DNA of 64,000 nucleotides, taken from assembly GCF_023898315.1 (NCBI RefSeq), contig NC_064622.1:177712178-177776177 (forward strand), written 5' to 3'. Below, piece after piece: positions 10,640-22,298 of this stretch (position 1 is its first letter; every line of letters starts with the position of its first letter). Under the pieces are notes generated by a model. It was not told where the DNA came from, made no database searches, and was given only the letters and a program-made list of their open reading frames with translations. The DNA comes from Schistocerca nitens. Taxonomy: Eukaryota > Arthropoda > Insecta > Orthoptera > Acrididae. Both the position numbers and the translations under genes were made by a program.

Positions 10640-11877
10640 GCAGATCGTGGTCTTCGCTCACAACTTGCCGATAGCATATTTTTGTACACTGATGGTTCCA
10701 AGTCCGCCCACGGTGTTGGCTGTGCTTTTGTCGTCGGGGATGATAAGTTTCAATACCGGCTTCTCGACCAGTGCACAGTTTTTACCGCAGAGCTTTTTGC
10801 CCTCTATCAGGCTGTTCACTACGTCCGGAGGCACCAGCTCAGTCGCTGTGTGATTTGCTCTGGGACTCCCTCAGTGCCCTTCAGAGTCTGGTTGATTCAG
10901 GTCCAGTCCACAACATCATTCGACGGATCCAGGACTGCCTACATTTGTTCCCGGGTGGGGGAGCCCAGGTGATGTTCATGTGGGTTCCTGGCCATGTTGG
11001 TGTGTCTGGGAATGACGCGGCTGATGCTGCAGTCAAGGCCGCATCCATCTCCGTCGGCCCGCCTCTTAACTCTGTTCCCTCGCAAGATATTCGTACTTTT
11101 CTCTATCGGCGTGTCACGTCACTTTGGGATGACCATTGGTGCTCCCTTCATAGGAACAGACTTAGAGAAGTCAAACCTCTCCCAACAGCCTGGTCGATTT
11201 CCTCCCGGCCGTCTCGCCGTGAGGAAGTAATGTTAGCTCAGTTGTGAATAGGGCACTGCCGCTTTAGTCACCGCCACTTGTTGAGTGGCGACCTGCACCC
11301 AGCTGCCCTTTCTGTAGCCAGCCATTAACAGTCAGACATTTACTGATCCTCTGCCCCTATTTCAGCCACTTACGTCTCAGGGTCGGGCTGCCGAACGCTT
11401 TGCCGGACAATTTAACGCATGTGCGAGCTGTGGCTCGCGTTTTAAGTTTTTTAAAAAGCAGTAATGTGACAAAAGAGATTTGATTTCTTCCTGGTGACTC
11501 CGGTGTCTTGTCGACGTGAAATGGTTCAAATGGCTCGGAGCCCTATGGGACCTAACTTCTGAGGTCATCAGTCGCCTAGAACTTAGAACTAATTAAACCT
11601 AACTAACCTAAGGACATCACACACATCCATGCCCGAAGCAGGATTCGAACCTGCGACCGTAGCGGTCACTCGGCTCCAGACTGTATCGCCTAGAACCGCA
11701 CGGCCACTCCGGCCGGCTTGTCGACGTCTTTTAGATACTCTTCCGTGACGTCTTGACGTTTTCGATTTGCTTTTCCTTCCCTTCTGTATTGGACCTCGAA
11801 ACGGTCCCAGCATTCTATGCTTCTATACTGGGCGCTTATGACCTTAGATGTATTGCGCCCTAAAACAAAAAAAAAAG
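10640..11877 (+). pseudogene. I-type LINE: RNase H domain and 3' end
   Basis: Opens inside an RNase H fold: FLYTDGSKS (first Asp), TVFTAELFALYQAVHYV (Glu), WDSLSALQSLVDSGPVHN (second Asp, in a shifted frame) and FMWVPGHVGVSGNDAADAA (His/Asp). It continues with FLYRRVTSLWDDHW and a C-terminal region, then an untranslated 3' end with the inverted pair GGGCGCTTATG/GCGCCC and an A-rich tail at 11866-11877. A retrotransposon-encoded RNase H plus this hairpin 3' end fits the I clade. The 5' part with EN and RT is absent. Frames shift at about 10860 and stops follow 11247. Interrupted by a minus-strand SINE at 11518-11716. Confidence 0.8.
11518..11716 (-). repeat. tRNA-derived SINE with 11-bp target duplication
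   Basis: Minus-strand copy of the main SINE inserted in the LINE 3' region. Perfect direct repeats CTTGTCGACGT at 11507-11517 and 11717-11727 mark the insertion, so the SINE is younger than the LINE. Confidence 0.92.
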
Positions 11878-11879
11878 CA

Positions 11880-13310
11880 CATCGTGATAGTACGTGCTTA
11901 GAGTTCACCTTCACGACGGTGACAGCGAGTAATTCCTGCTTCTACTCTGCGTTAGTGTGCTACTTTCAAGACGTGCTCCAATTATGTTGCAGTCTGCAGC
12001 ATAATTCGATGGCCAGAGCCAGAGTTATCGATCGGCTGACGGTGCCTGCTCATGGACGACCTCTCATAATCTTGCTTTAAAGCGTATTCATTCTCATGAA
12101 ATTTCGAAGCACTTCCGTAAAATTTGCTGTCTAGTTATGTGACTGACCATCTGCTTTCCTACTGACTACGATTCACATTGCGGGAGAATAAAAATCAGCG
12201 TCACTCAAGTCTGAGTGAGCACGAGTACCCAATACCGACGAATAATGACCGCAGTTGCGGTCTCCATTTTGTTAGTCACTTGCATGGTTTACAAATGTGT
12301 AGGTGGATGGACCCAGTCTTGTTCCTGTAATAATATTGAGCACATACATTGGACGGTATAGCGCACCAAAATTAGCCGCCCCCCCACCCCCTCTTGTACA
12401 GGCTGCATCAGGGTATCTCGACAGATCCCGTAATCGTTTCGGCGAGTGTAGATGTTTTGCAGCGCAAGTCGATGTTTGCTGAAGAGGTGACGCAAACCAG
12501 CACTAGCACCGTGTCGCAGGAAGTAACGCGGCACGCTCTGTGGCACTCTGCGCTTCCGGCGGATGACGATCAGCCACAGGATCTGTACTCGGCCGCGTAG
12601 CCGCACAGCATCCAGCAGCTAGGCTCAAAGACGCTAATCACCAAACTGACTGCGGAGGCCAAGCAAAGCAAGCCCTGTCATTGGGCTCCTTGCGGCCTAT
12701 CCAGCTCTTGGGTACAGTGAAGTTCAACCAGTCGCTCACATTGAACATTTATAAGGTTCTTGGTAAAACTATTTTGAGTTGCTCTTGCATGGGGGCTTAA
12801 TTAAATGAAATGAAAATAATTTTAATTTTTGGTAGCTGTATGTCCGATTACGCTATGTCTCGTAAACGGTTGGCCCTGAGTAGTATTATTACGCTATCTG
12901 ACTGCATAGAACAACAACAAGGAATGAAATGGAAATTTTCATTAACACAATTAATTAATTAAGTCCCCAGCAACTATAAAACCTACGAAACCAAAGCACA
13001 AGTGTAACTGTTCTGTGTGTGGGAGTATGACTCAACGTACGCATCTGGCACGGTTCTTCTTCAACAACACAAGAAATTTTAAATATCATTTATACTGAAT
13101 TAATTAAAGGAAATAGAAATACCATAATTACTCAAGAAAACCAGAATTACACTCTAATCCCTGAACACAAGCCAGATTCTTTGTTGACTGAACCTGTAAT
13201 GAAGCATTATTTACGACATTAAATAATGAAAAATAAATCAAGTTTCGTTACCTTCATATATTGACCAAAATCACTCTAATCATTACAATATATCTCCACA
13301 CCGACTCGCT
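11880..13310. other. Interval without recognisable gene
   Basis: Mostly AT-rich sequence. Short open frames at 12289-12606 on both strands have no recognised motif. No transposon termini recognised. Confidence 0.4.
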
Positions 13311-13315
13311 ATTAC

Positions 13316-13477
13316 CACATCTCAACAAGAACTTTTCAGTATCACATCTCAGCAAGCACTCCCTACTAGCACATCTCAACGAACACTCTCTGCTACGAGT
13401 TCTTAACAAGCACTGACTACCACGAGCTCTCCCCAAGCACTGCCCACTACGAGTTCTCAATAATCACTGCCAGTGGA
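13316..13477. repeat. 27-bp minisatellite, six degenerate units
   Basis: Six successive 27-base units begin ACATCTCAACAAG, ACATCTCAGCAAG, ACATCTCAACGAA, AGTTCTTAACAAG, AGCTCTCCCCAAG and AGTTCTCAATAAT. The period is a multiple of three, so the minus strand reads as an open 9-residue repeat rich in Arg, Cys, Ser and Leu. No flanking gene structure supports coding. Confidence 0.85.
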
Positions 13478-13739
13478 GGCGGCGGAACAATACTCTCTAG
13501 CGCGAACTCTGGCGCTGTGGCTCAGTGTAGCCACCTTTCACTCTTTCATTTGACATATAATTTATAACCGTAAGTTTAATGTAATTAATATTATCAAGCG
13601 TTAAAACCCCGATATTTATTTATAAACACCCTGTACATTTTATTTACTGAACTGTGAAGTATATGATGGTCCGGCCTAGAGCAGAAGAAGAAATGTGATG
13701 CTGCACTCTGTGGGTTTGCAGTCTTATTAAAAGCTAGTT

Positions 13740-13953
13740 CGAATTTGGAAATTTGTGGTAAGGTCCTATGGGACCAACAAACTGCTGAGGTCATCGGTCC
13801 CTAGGATTACACGCTACTACTTAATCCAACCCCCCCCCCCCCCACACACACACACGAGGGAGGACACGAACCTCCGACGGAGGGGGGGCGGGGGCGGGGG
13901 GGGGGGGTTGGAGAGCCGCGCGAACCGTGGCAAGGCGCCGACTACCGGCGGCG
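13740..13953 (-). repeat. tRNA-derived SINE, second family, with target duplication
   Basis: Minus-strand copy with a tail like ATTTGTGGTAAGGTCCTATG and AACTGCTGAGGTCATCGGTC, and a tRNA head whose B-box reads GGTTCGTGTCC on the SINE strand. Flanked by AAAGCTAGTT at 13730-13739 and 13954-13963. Internal poly-C and poly-G runs are expanded. Confidence 0.85.
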
Positions 13954-14059
13954 AAAGCTAGTTAATCAGTGTAGGACAAAAGATAAGTTTTATGATACTA
14001 CATCAGTAGTGCTCGGTTTTGTTTTCCCGCATGTTGTACGTTAACAGTGAGTGATGTAC

Positions 14060-14440
14060 AGCAGTATGTTGGTAGGAGGTGGCCGATATGCACCTCGTGT
14101 ATGGGTTCATTGTACGCAGTGAAAGTGCGGCACAACGACGCTGTGCTGAACTGTTTCCTCGGCGATGGCAACTCCAACACAATATTTTTGCACCTGTACA
14201 GACATTGGGGGCCTACGAGGAACTGCATCCATCTATATTAGTTTGGAAGATACTGACCGTGTTCCGTTCGCCTGAATTCCCGGTCTGGAAGACAGTGTTA
14301 CACCCTGTTGGTAACAGTCGTGTCATAGTAGTCGGTACGTTTTAAGAGCTGTGAAGACAATCCAAAAAACTTATCTGAGAATCTTACGTGGGCAAAAATT
14401 GGAACTGTATCATCCACAGTAGGTACAGCCAACAGATTTC
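14060..14440 (+). pseudogene. DD41D-type transposase, N-terminal fragment
   Basis: Plus-strand reading gives ADMHLVYGFIVRSESAAQRR, CAELFPRRW and RSPEFPVWKTVLHPV. This matches the N-terminal half of the transposase seen more completely at 34928-35997 (AHLMYGLARGNS, RDRFPERR). No catalytic part is present. Confidence 0.65.
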
Positions 14441-14449
14441 TCGAGTGTG

Positions 14450-15075
14450 GCTTGCTAATTGGTTTGTACATCAATGAGCTTTCATGTTCATAAACGTATC
14501 CATGTTTATAAGAGGAGCATGTTCAAAAGTACATTTGGCATGTAAGTATGACGTGAACGTACACCCACTGGTCTGTCGATCCGTTCAATAAAAGTTTGCT
14601 TTGAATGTACTGGCTGTTATTGTCAACCATTATGTGGCCGAATCTTATGTACTTTTCGATAAATAGAACGAAGTCCTGTGCGGAACATTCTTCCAATGTG
14701 AATATGTTCTCCCACATTTCCTAGAAGTAGTGTCGTTCAGAATTAGCTTACATGGTTTCAACATTACGGGGCGCCAACCCACTGCTGCGGTAAACATATT
14801 TTAGAGAGAGGACGCACAAATTCATCATGTGTGTGGACGTCAGCACTGATTTGTGGAGGTGACTGTAATACCACTGTATATTTTATTGTTTTGCTACGTG
14901 CGTGTTCTCGCTTCAATGTTAAACAGAGCGGAATGGCTCAGGATTTTATACCATGGCATATATGTGTATTGTTTCTGGGCCACGATCTGTTTATTTCAGA
15001 GAGATCGTATTTGAACGTTAAGGACATCTTTTATGGGTTGAGTTTCTGATAAATGCTGGTAAGTCCTGTGTTTAT
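14450..15075. other. Interval without recognisable gene
   Basis: No coding or repeat structure recognised. Confidence 0.4.
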
Positions 15076-15077
15076 CA

Positions 15078-15274
15078 AATGGTTCAAATGGCTCTGAGCA
15101 CTATGGGACTTAACATCTGTGGTCATCAGTCCCCTAGAACTTAGAACTACTTAAACCTAACTAACCTAAGGACATCACACACATCCATGCCCGAGGCAGG
15201 ATTCGAACCTGCGACCGTAGCAACAGCGCGGTTCCGGACTGAAGCGCCTAGAACCGCTCGGCCACAGGCTGGCT
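15078..15274 (-). repeat. tRNA-derived SINE (Leu/Ser-type head)
   Basis: Full-length minus-strand copy of the main SINE with intact B-box GGTTCGAATCC. The head end is diverged (CCACAGGCTGGCTAG). No clear target duplication. Confidence 0.85.
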
Positions 15275-15279
15275 AGCTG

Positions 15280-16010
15280 TAATCCCTGTTTTTAATTCGC
15301 ACCCAGTCTTACGATGAGACGACTATTATGTACGTTCAAATATGGCGTGTAATATTTCGAAGATATGTCGTTCGGACGTGTCTGATATCTACGGGCATTG
15401 TAAGTAATGCTCCTTAAATTGCTCATAAAACATTATCATATTCCGTGCATTTTGTATTCATACGTTTTATTGATTTCGGTCTTCTCCTTGCACTTCTCCC
15501 GGCTTTACAACCGAAATCACGATTGTAAAATAAATAAATAATAAAAAAGTTGCAGATGGCGACATTGATTTCATTTAAAAAGTATACGAGTATTATGACT
15601 GTGGTCCCCAACAAAGGAAAAATAGTAGGGAATGTCAAAGATCCAGCAACTCTCCTTCTTATACAACAAAAATATATCTGTTGCTTGACATTGGAGAACC
15701 GCTGTGCGTACTTCGTAATTTTTAGTGCGAGTGTGTATCTTGGCCGCAGGTAGAAAAACACAAATATACTCTTAGTGCTGCTTGGCAAGCCTTGGCCGGC
15801 TTGTTGGTCCGAGGTATGTAATGTTCACGCCTGAATTTCAAACATTTCAGCCGAAATAAAGATTACTAGAGCGTATGTTCACATGCAGACAATGTGATAT
15901 GTAAGTAGCCAAATATTTTACTGTGACATTGCGGAAGTCACTTTTGTACCTGTAGCTATTTACACAGTTGTGGGAAAAGTTGAATTATTCTCGTATCTAC
16001 GACGCAAAGT
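15280..16010. other. Interval without recognisable gene
   Basis: AT-rich. The minus-strand open frame 15423-15788 has no recognisable domain. Confidence 0.4.
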
Positions 16011-16014
16011 TATA

Positions 16015-16240
16015 GAAGTCCGAAGCAAGAAAGAAATCAGAAATATATTGGCGCAGGCGACGAAAAAGTTTCTTCTACAAAAGAGATCTACTGGTATCAC
16101 ATAGTGACATGGAAAAAAGTTCTAGAAAGTGTACGTCTGGAGCACACCACTATGTGGACGTGAAACGTGGACCATGGGAAACCGACAAAGGATGAAGCCA
16201 TTATGGTGTGGTGCTGTCGAAATATGGTAAAAATTAATTA
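16015..16240 (+). pseudogene. LINE C-terminal fragment (RTE-like)
   Basis: Plus-strand frames read KKEIRNILAQATKKFLLQKR and, after a frame change, VWSTPLCGRETWTMGNRQR. These match the region after RT in RTE-like LINE ORF2 (compare VWSVAMYGSETWTINSLDKK in the copy at 58392-58853). Truncated at both ends. Confidence 0.55.
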
Positions 16241-16249
16241 CGAAATGAA

Positions 16250-17880
16250 TTGCTAATATGTGAGAAAATAAGCCCGTGGAAGACTGGAAAAGACGGTCAG
16301 CACTAAGTAAGTCGAAAGCGTAAAGAATTTAAATAAAAGAAATTACAATATACTTATAATTTCATATAATGCTTTTTCTGTACATGGTGATTTCGCGGTG
16401 GTAGCAACAATTGTCTGTCCGGTAACTTAACAGGAAATAAATTTCCAGTTTGTATCAGCAGAAATTCCTAAATTCCGTGAGATAATGCCATATTTTGGAA
16501 AATAATGAGGAGGGGAGCATATAACTTTGGTGCAGTGCAGACAAGTAATCCTACACACACAACGTAGACTCAACAAAGATTTACCTATGTCCTTCGGCGG
16601 AGTGTACAAACTGGCTTACAGGACCATTTTATTTACACTTGCTGTTCCTATGACTGGTCTCCATGTGCAGATGGTAGGTTTGTGTTTTGTCGCATTTATG
16701 ACTACGAAAAAAAAAAAAAAGAAAAAAAAGTCGTCAACGGTGAGGTTGTCAGAAACTGAGCACAAACTCTGGTTCGAAAAGGATGGGGAACGATGTTAGC
16801 TGCGTCCTTTCATAGATAGTAGCTCGACTTTTTCCGCAAGCGAACAATATTCGAGCCCCACTTTTCCGAATAATAGTCCATTGTTTTGAGTACGATAACA
16901 TGTCTCACTTATGGTTGACGATGAGAAGAAGGTGATACAGATGGAAACTCGATTTTACTCTTACTACCTAGACAGTTACAGTAAGACTGCCGACACATCG
17001 CAGTTTGATTTCTGTTGTCATCTACTTAGCACATAAATTGGGCGGATATTTCTCTGATATACCATTAAATATGGGGTCATACTTTTCAGATTTCTGGGCT
17101 ATTTTTGCCAAATGTTTCACAGCTAACATTGGCGTCATTTGTATCACGACCTGTTCACGATGTAAAGAATTTTGTTAAAAGGGGACTATGGTTCCATTTG
17201 GAAACAACAGATTTAGGCATTACCTTTCGTAAATTTAATAAAACTGAACGCTTGATAGTGTATTGCAATAGTATGAGCACTAGTAACAGTAAAGAAAAAA
17301 TGCCGAGTATTGTGATTTCTTGGACCGTTTGTTAAATATTTGGTGTACACACGTTCGTTACATACTCGTAAATCTTGCAAGTATCACAACAACAAAATTT
17401 AATGAATTGAAATACGTACAAAATAGTAACGGTGGTTTCCAGATTCTGTGAATGGATGCTAGACTGTAGATATACATCCAGTGACAGTTTATGATGCGTA
17501 AATGTCTATAGATATGAGCTGGGATCCGTCGAACCTACACATCACTGAGAAGCCGATTCGTAAACCAGCGAGTAATCTTCTGCCTTCTGGTCGAACTTCA
17601 TGCCGCTTCAGTAACGCACCATGTAATTCGTAAGTTTATGGCCGTAGCAATATGTCCTGGAAGTCTACTCAGGTTTTATAACCAAAATATTAACTTTCGA
17701 GACAAGAAATATTGATTTTCACATACCTCTCTTGGAGACGTCTTGGCATAGGAGCTGCCATCCTCACGCGTCTGGAGTTGGCAGCGACTGTACAGCCGCG
17801 AACAGTCATAAGTCTAAATTTGTACGAAAGATTTAGTTCCATAGAATTTCACATTAGTCGATTCTGGTGATCCACTATGA
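16250..17880. other. Interval without recognisable gene
   Basis: Contains an A-rich run at 16708-16730 and short ORFs without recognisable domains. No known repeat boundary recognised. Confidence 0.4.
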
Positions 17881-17889
17881 TAAAAAGTT

Positions 17890-19820
17890 CAACGATTTTG
17901 TGTGTCTCGAAATTTGGTAGAAAATCCGAAGAAATTCTGGTCGTATGTAAAGTACACAAGCGGCAAGACGCAGTCAATACCTTCGCTGCGCAGTGCCGAT
18001 GGTACTGTTACCGACGACTGTGCCGCTAAAGCGGAGTTATTGAACGCAGTTGTCCGAAATTCCTTCACCAGGGAAGACGAATGGAATATTCCAGAATTTG
18101 TAACACGAACAGCTGCTAGCATGAGTTTCTTAAAGTAGATACCTTAGGGGTTGCGAAGCAACTCGAATCGCTTGATACGGGCAAGTCTTCAGGTCCAGAT
18201 TGTATACCGATTAGGTTCCTTTCAGATTACGCTGATACAATAGCTCCCTACTTAGCAATCATATACAACCGCTCGCTCACCGATAGATCTGTACCTACAG
18301 ATTGGAAAATTGCGCAGGTCGCACCAGTGTTTAAGAAGGGTAGTAGGAGTAATCCATCTAACTACAGACCTATATCATTGACGTCGGTTCGTAGTAGGGT
18401 TTTGGAGCATATACTGTATTCAAACATTATGAATCACCTCGAAGGGAACGATCTATTGATACGTAATCAGCATGGTTTCAGAAAACATCGTTCTTGTGCA
18501 ACGCAGTCCCGCACGAAGTAATAGCCGCTGTCGACAGGGGATCTCAAGTTGATTCCGTATTTCTAGATTTCCGGGAAGCTTTTGACACCGTTCCTCACAA
18601 GCGACTTCTAATCAAGCTGCGGGCCTATGGGGTATCGTCTCAGTTGTGCGACTGGATTCGTGATTTCCCGTCAGGAAGGTCGCAGTTCGTAGTAATAGAC
18701 GGCAAATCATCGAGTAAAACTGAAGTGATATCAGGTGTTCCCCAGGGAAGCGTCCTGGGACCTCTGCTGTTCCTGATCTATGTAAATGACCTGGGTGACA
18801 ATCTGAGCAGTTCTCTTAAGTTGTTCGCAGATGATGCTGTAATTTACCGTCTAGTAAGGTCATTCGAAGACCAGTATCAGTTGCAAAGCGATTTAGAAAA
18901 GATTGCTGTATGGTGTGGCAGGTGGCAGTTGACGCTAAATAACGAAAAGTGTGAGGTGATCCACATGAGTTCCAAAAGAAATCCGTTGGAATTCGATTAC
19001 TCGACAAATAGTACAATTCTCAAGGCTGTCAATTCAACTAAGTACCTGGGTGTTAAAATTACGAACAACTTCAGTTGGAAAGACCACATAGATAATATTG
19101 TGGGGAAGGCGAGCCAAAGGTTGCGATTGTGGGGAAGGCGAGCCAAAGGTTGCGTTTCATTGGCAGGACACTTAGAAGATGCAACAAGTCCACTAAAGGG
19201 ACGGCTTAAACTACACTCGTTCGTCCTCTGTTAGAATATTGTTGCGCGGTGTGGGATCCTTACCAGGTGGGATTGACGGAGGACATCGAAAGGGTGCAAA
19301 AAAGGGCAGCTCGTTTTGTATTATCACGTAGTAGGGGAGAGTGTGTGGCAGATATGATACGCGAATTGGGATGGAAGTCATTACAGCAAAACCGAGCGAG
19401 GTGGCGCAGTGGTTCGCACACTGGACTCGCATTCGGGAGGACGACGGTTCAATCCCGTCTCCAGCCATCCTGATTTAGGTTTTCCGTGATTTCCCTAAAC
19501 CGTTTCAGGCAAATGCCGGGATGGTTCCTTTGAAAGGGCACGGCCGATTTCCTTCCCAATCCTTCCCTAACCCGAGCTTGCGCTCCGTCTCTAATGCCCT
19601 CGTTGTCGACGGGACGTTAAACACTAACCACCACCACCACCACCACCACCACCACAGCAAAGACGTTTTTCGTCGCGGCGAGATGTATTTACGAAATTTC
19701 AGTCACCAACTTTCTCTTCCGAATGCGAAAATATTTTGTTGAGCCCAACCTACATAGGTAGGAATGATCATCAAAATAAAATAAGAGAAATCAGAGCTCG
19801 AACAGAAAGGTTTAGGTGTT
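17890..19820 (+). pseudogene. Non-LTR reverse transcriptase, broken
   Basis: Motifs in order: NPKKFWSYVKY; FKKGSRSNPSNYRPISLTS (18330); LIRNQHGFRKHRSCATQ; VFLDFREAFDTVPHKRLL (motif A); GVPQGSVLGPLLFLIYVNDL (motif B); LFADDAVIY (motif C); NSTKYLGVKI; then WDPYQVGLTEDIERVQKRAA and RFVLSR in another frame. The RT active-site residues are present. Breaks: a stop at 18135, frame changes between 18135 and 18330 and at 18500, and a 29-bp tandem duplication (19097-19154) that shifts the frame. After the SINE the C-terminus resumes (PTYIGRNDHQNKIREI-like reading near 19745). This would be the copying enzyme of the element and possibly of SINEs. Confidence 0.85.
19391..19653 (+). repeat. tRNA-derived SINE, third family, with 8-bp target duplication
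   Basis: Head AGGTGGCGCAGTGGTTCGCA (A-box) and GGTTCAATCCC (B-box), body with GGTTTTCCGTGATTTCCC and GCCGGGATGGTTCC, tail (CAC)n at about 19629-19653. Direct repeats ACAGCAAA at 19383-19390 and 19654-19661 show insertion into the CR1-like LINE. Confidence 0.92.
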
Positions 19821-19954
19821 CGTTTTTCCCGCGCGCTGTTCTGGAGTGGAATGGTAGAGTGATAGTATGATTGTGGTTCGATGAACCCTCTGCCAAGCAC
19901 TTAAATGTGAATTGTAGAGTAATCATGTAGATGTAGACGTAGATGCAGCTATAA

Positions 19955-20342
19955 TGGGTGCATCTGACGACACACAGATTATGTTGCACAGGTAGCTCCG
20001 CTTAATCTGTAAGCACAGAACCTTGTAAGCCATATGTTAGCATGCGCGTTATCTGCATAAGACTGCTTCCGGCAAGAGCTTTTGGGAAGGACGCTCTGTA
20101 ACGGTACGCTGTGCACGGTCTTCGATCGAGTCCAGGGTCGCATCGTGGTCCTACGTGTCTCCGCCCTTGGCGAGGGTCTCGGGTTTAACTAAAAGGCGCT
20201 CCTTGAGGTAGACCTAAAGTGCTCTCCAGCAGGTAGCACCTCGTGAGTCGACGTGATCGTTCAGCAGCACTACCATGCGACGAACGGAGTAAAACCGTCA
20301 TGCATGTAATTCCATGGAGCATCACTCAAAATTTCTCTGAAG
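19955..20342. other. Interval without recognisable gene
   Basis: Lies between the LINE tail and a mariner terminus. Nothing recognised. Confidence 0.4.
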
Positions 20343-20344
20343 TA

Positions 20345-21644
20345 CGAGGGTGAGTCAAATGAAAGCCTTAAATATTATTTATTGTGCATAAGTGGTAAAA
20401 AGGTGTATCACTTTTCAACATAATCTCCCCCATGCTCAATGGAAGTCCTCCAGCGCTTACAAAATGCTTAATTTCCTTTAGAAAAAAATTCTTTTGGTAG
20501 TCCGCGCAACCACTCGTGCACCACGTGGCGTACCTCTTCATCAGAACGGAACTTCTTTCCTGCCATTGCGTCTTTGAGTGGTCCAAACATATGGAAATCA
20601 CTTGGGGCAAAGTCTGATGAGTGTGATGGACGAGGAAGACACTCAAAACGCAGGTCTGTGATTGTTGCAACTGTTGTACGGGCAGTGTGGGGCCTTGTAT
20701 TGTAATGTTGCAAAAGGACACCTGCTGACTGCAATCCACGTCGCTTTGCTTGGATTGCAGGCCGCAGATGATTTTTTAGGAGATCTGTGTATGATGCACT
20801 GGTGACAGTGCTCCCTGTAGGCATGTAATACTCCAAAATGGCGCCTTTTTCGTCCCAAAACAGAGTCAGCATAATCTTCCCTGCTGATGGTTCTGTTCGA
20901 AACCTCTTTGGTTTTGGTGATGAGGAATGGCGCCATTCCTTGCTCGCTCTCTTCATTTTCGATTGGTGGAAGTGAACCCAGGTTTCGTCTCCAGTAACGA
21001 TTCTTGCAAGGAAGCCATCACATTCTCGTTCAAAGCGCCGAAGAAGTTCTTCACAAGCATCAACACGTCGTTATCTCATTTCAGGAGTCAGCTGCCGTGG
21101 CACCCACCTATCTTGTAGACACTTTGTGAAACTGGAGCACATCATGCACAGTGTGGTGTGCTGACCCATGACTAATCTGTAAACATGCTGCAATGTCATT
21201 CAGTGTCACTCGGCGGTTTTCCTTCACTATGACTTGAACTGCTGCAATGTTCTGTGGAGTCACAACTCGTTGTGCCTGACCTGGACGAGGAGCGTCTTCC
21301 ACTGAAGTCACACCATTTGCGCACTTCCTACTCCATTCGTAGGCTTGCTGTTGTGAGAAACATGCATACCATACTGAACCTTCATCCGTCGATGAATTTC
21401 AATAGGTTTCACACCTTCACTACGCAAAAACCGAATAACAGAACTCTGTTCTTCCGTGGTGCAAGTCGCAAGTGGGGCGGCCATCTTTATACTGATACTG
21501 CGACGGTGTGTGTGCATCTGCACTATGCTGCCACCTACAGCCCATTCTACACGCTGTTTGTAGCACGCTTCCGACATACAGGATAACGGCGCGAAATTTC
21601 GAGTTGTTCTTACAAATTCAAGGTTTTCATTTGACTCACCCTAG
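20345..21644 (-). mobile_element. mariner element, 1300 bp, TIRs and TA duplication intact
   Basis: Left end CGAGGGTGAGTCAAATGAAA and right end (reverse complement) CTAGGGTGAGTCAAATGAAA form matching terminal inverted repeats flanked by TA (20343-20344, 21645-21646). The 1300-bp length is standard for mariner. It encodes a minus-strand transposase that is broken (see the pseudogene entry). Confidence 0.92.
20408..21484 (-). pseudogene. mariner transposase with frameshifts and D-to-N change
   Basis: Reads from MAAPLATCTTEEQSSVIRFL through IHRRMKVQYG, then (shifted) QQQAYEWSRKCANGVTSVED, VVTPQNIAAVQVIVKENRRV and WVPRQLTPEMR, a stop, then FLARIVTGDETWVHFHQ (first Asp), LLQHYNTRPHTA (second motif, usual Asp replaced by Asn) and SSDFAPSDFHMFGPLKDAM (third Asp), ending YVEK. 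Frameshifts lie near 21350 and 21115, with a stop near 21074. The loss of the second catalytic Asp alone would abolish activity. Starting Met chosen at 21484 because family N-termini begin close to the TTEEQ block. Confidence 0.88.
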
Positions 21645-22298
21645 TATTAGCCCACAGTCGCAAATCGTTTCAGAGGGACTAGATCCTGTGACCCATCGAT
21701 TCCTACGTGCTTCGGCATACCAGTCGGGACCCACTCGAAAGTGATTCCTGTGACAGGATATACGTTACTACGCTTGCTTTCCCCAAAACTCCGATTTTCT
21801 CAAATGGGAAACGTAGTTATCTAAACTTAGTAAGTCGTACTTAACTACACTTACATACACAGGGTGTCCCATTTATCTTGACCACCCCAAATAACTGTTT
21901 TTCCAGATGCAAATTACAAAATTTTTCAAGCAAATGTTCTTTAGCCGTTAGGGCGACATCAATCAGCATGATTGCCTTCGTTGTGGCTTTGCTTTTTACA
22001 AAGATATGAACAGCGGTATGACTTTTTTAAATGGCACTCTGTATTTTTTATTCGGTAATTCATTTCCTCTCCTAAATACATATTCAAAAATGTATCACAG
22101 TGTACCATTCACTGAAACACAACGTTATTTATTACACAACACAACACTGACATTGACGCTCCCAGCACTTAGTGCAGGTACTCGGGGTAATGGAACACAT
22201 CCACGTACTGACGTTGACATAGCACAAATGTAAATATAAGTAGAATGCACACCCGTCATTCCGTCAACCATCGTCAGTTGAAGAGTTATGTGAGTAGA

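Larger units (their letters stand above)
17890..19950 (+). mobile_element. CR1/L2/Jockey-like LINE, 5'-truncated
   Basis: Non-LTR element with a complete RT reading, a C-terminal region and a 3' end of TGTAGATGTAGACGTAGATG-type repeats. It starts inside ORF2, so the endonuclease is absent. A tRNA SINE (19391-19653) splits its C-terminal part. The same family recurs on the minus strand at 36550-37190. Confidence 0.85.

Noticed and set aside
12289..12606. Overlapping ORFs on both strands as a small gene
   Set aside because: No domain, no codon bias that I can see, and the opposite frame is equally open.
13316..13477. CRISPR array
   Set aside because: Direct tandem units without spacers, degenerate, in a eukaryotic context.
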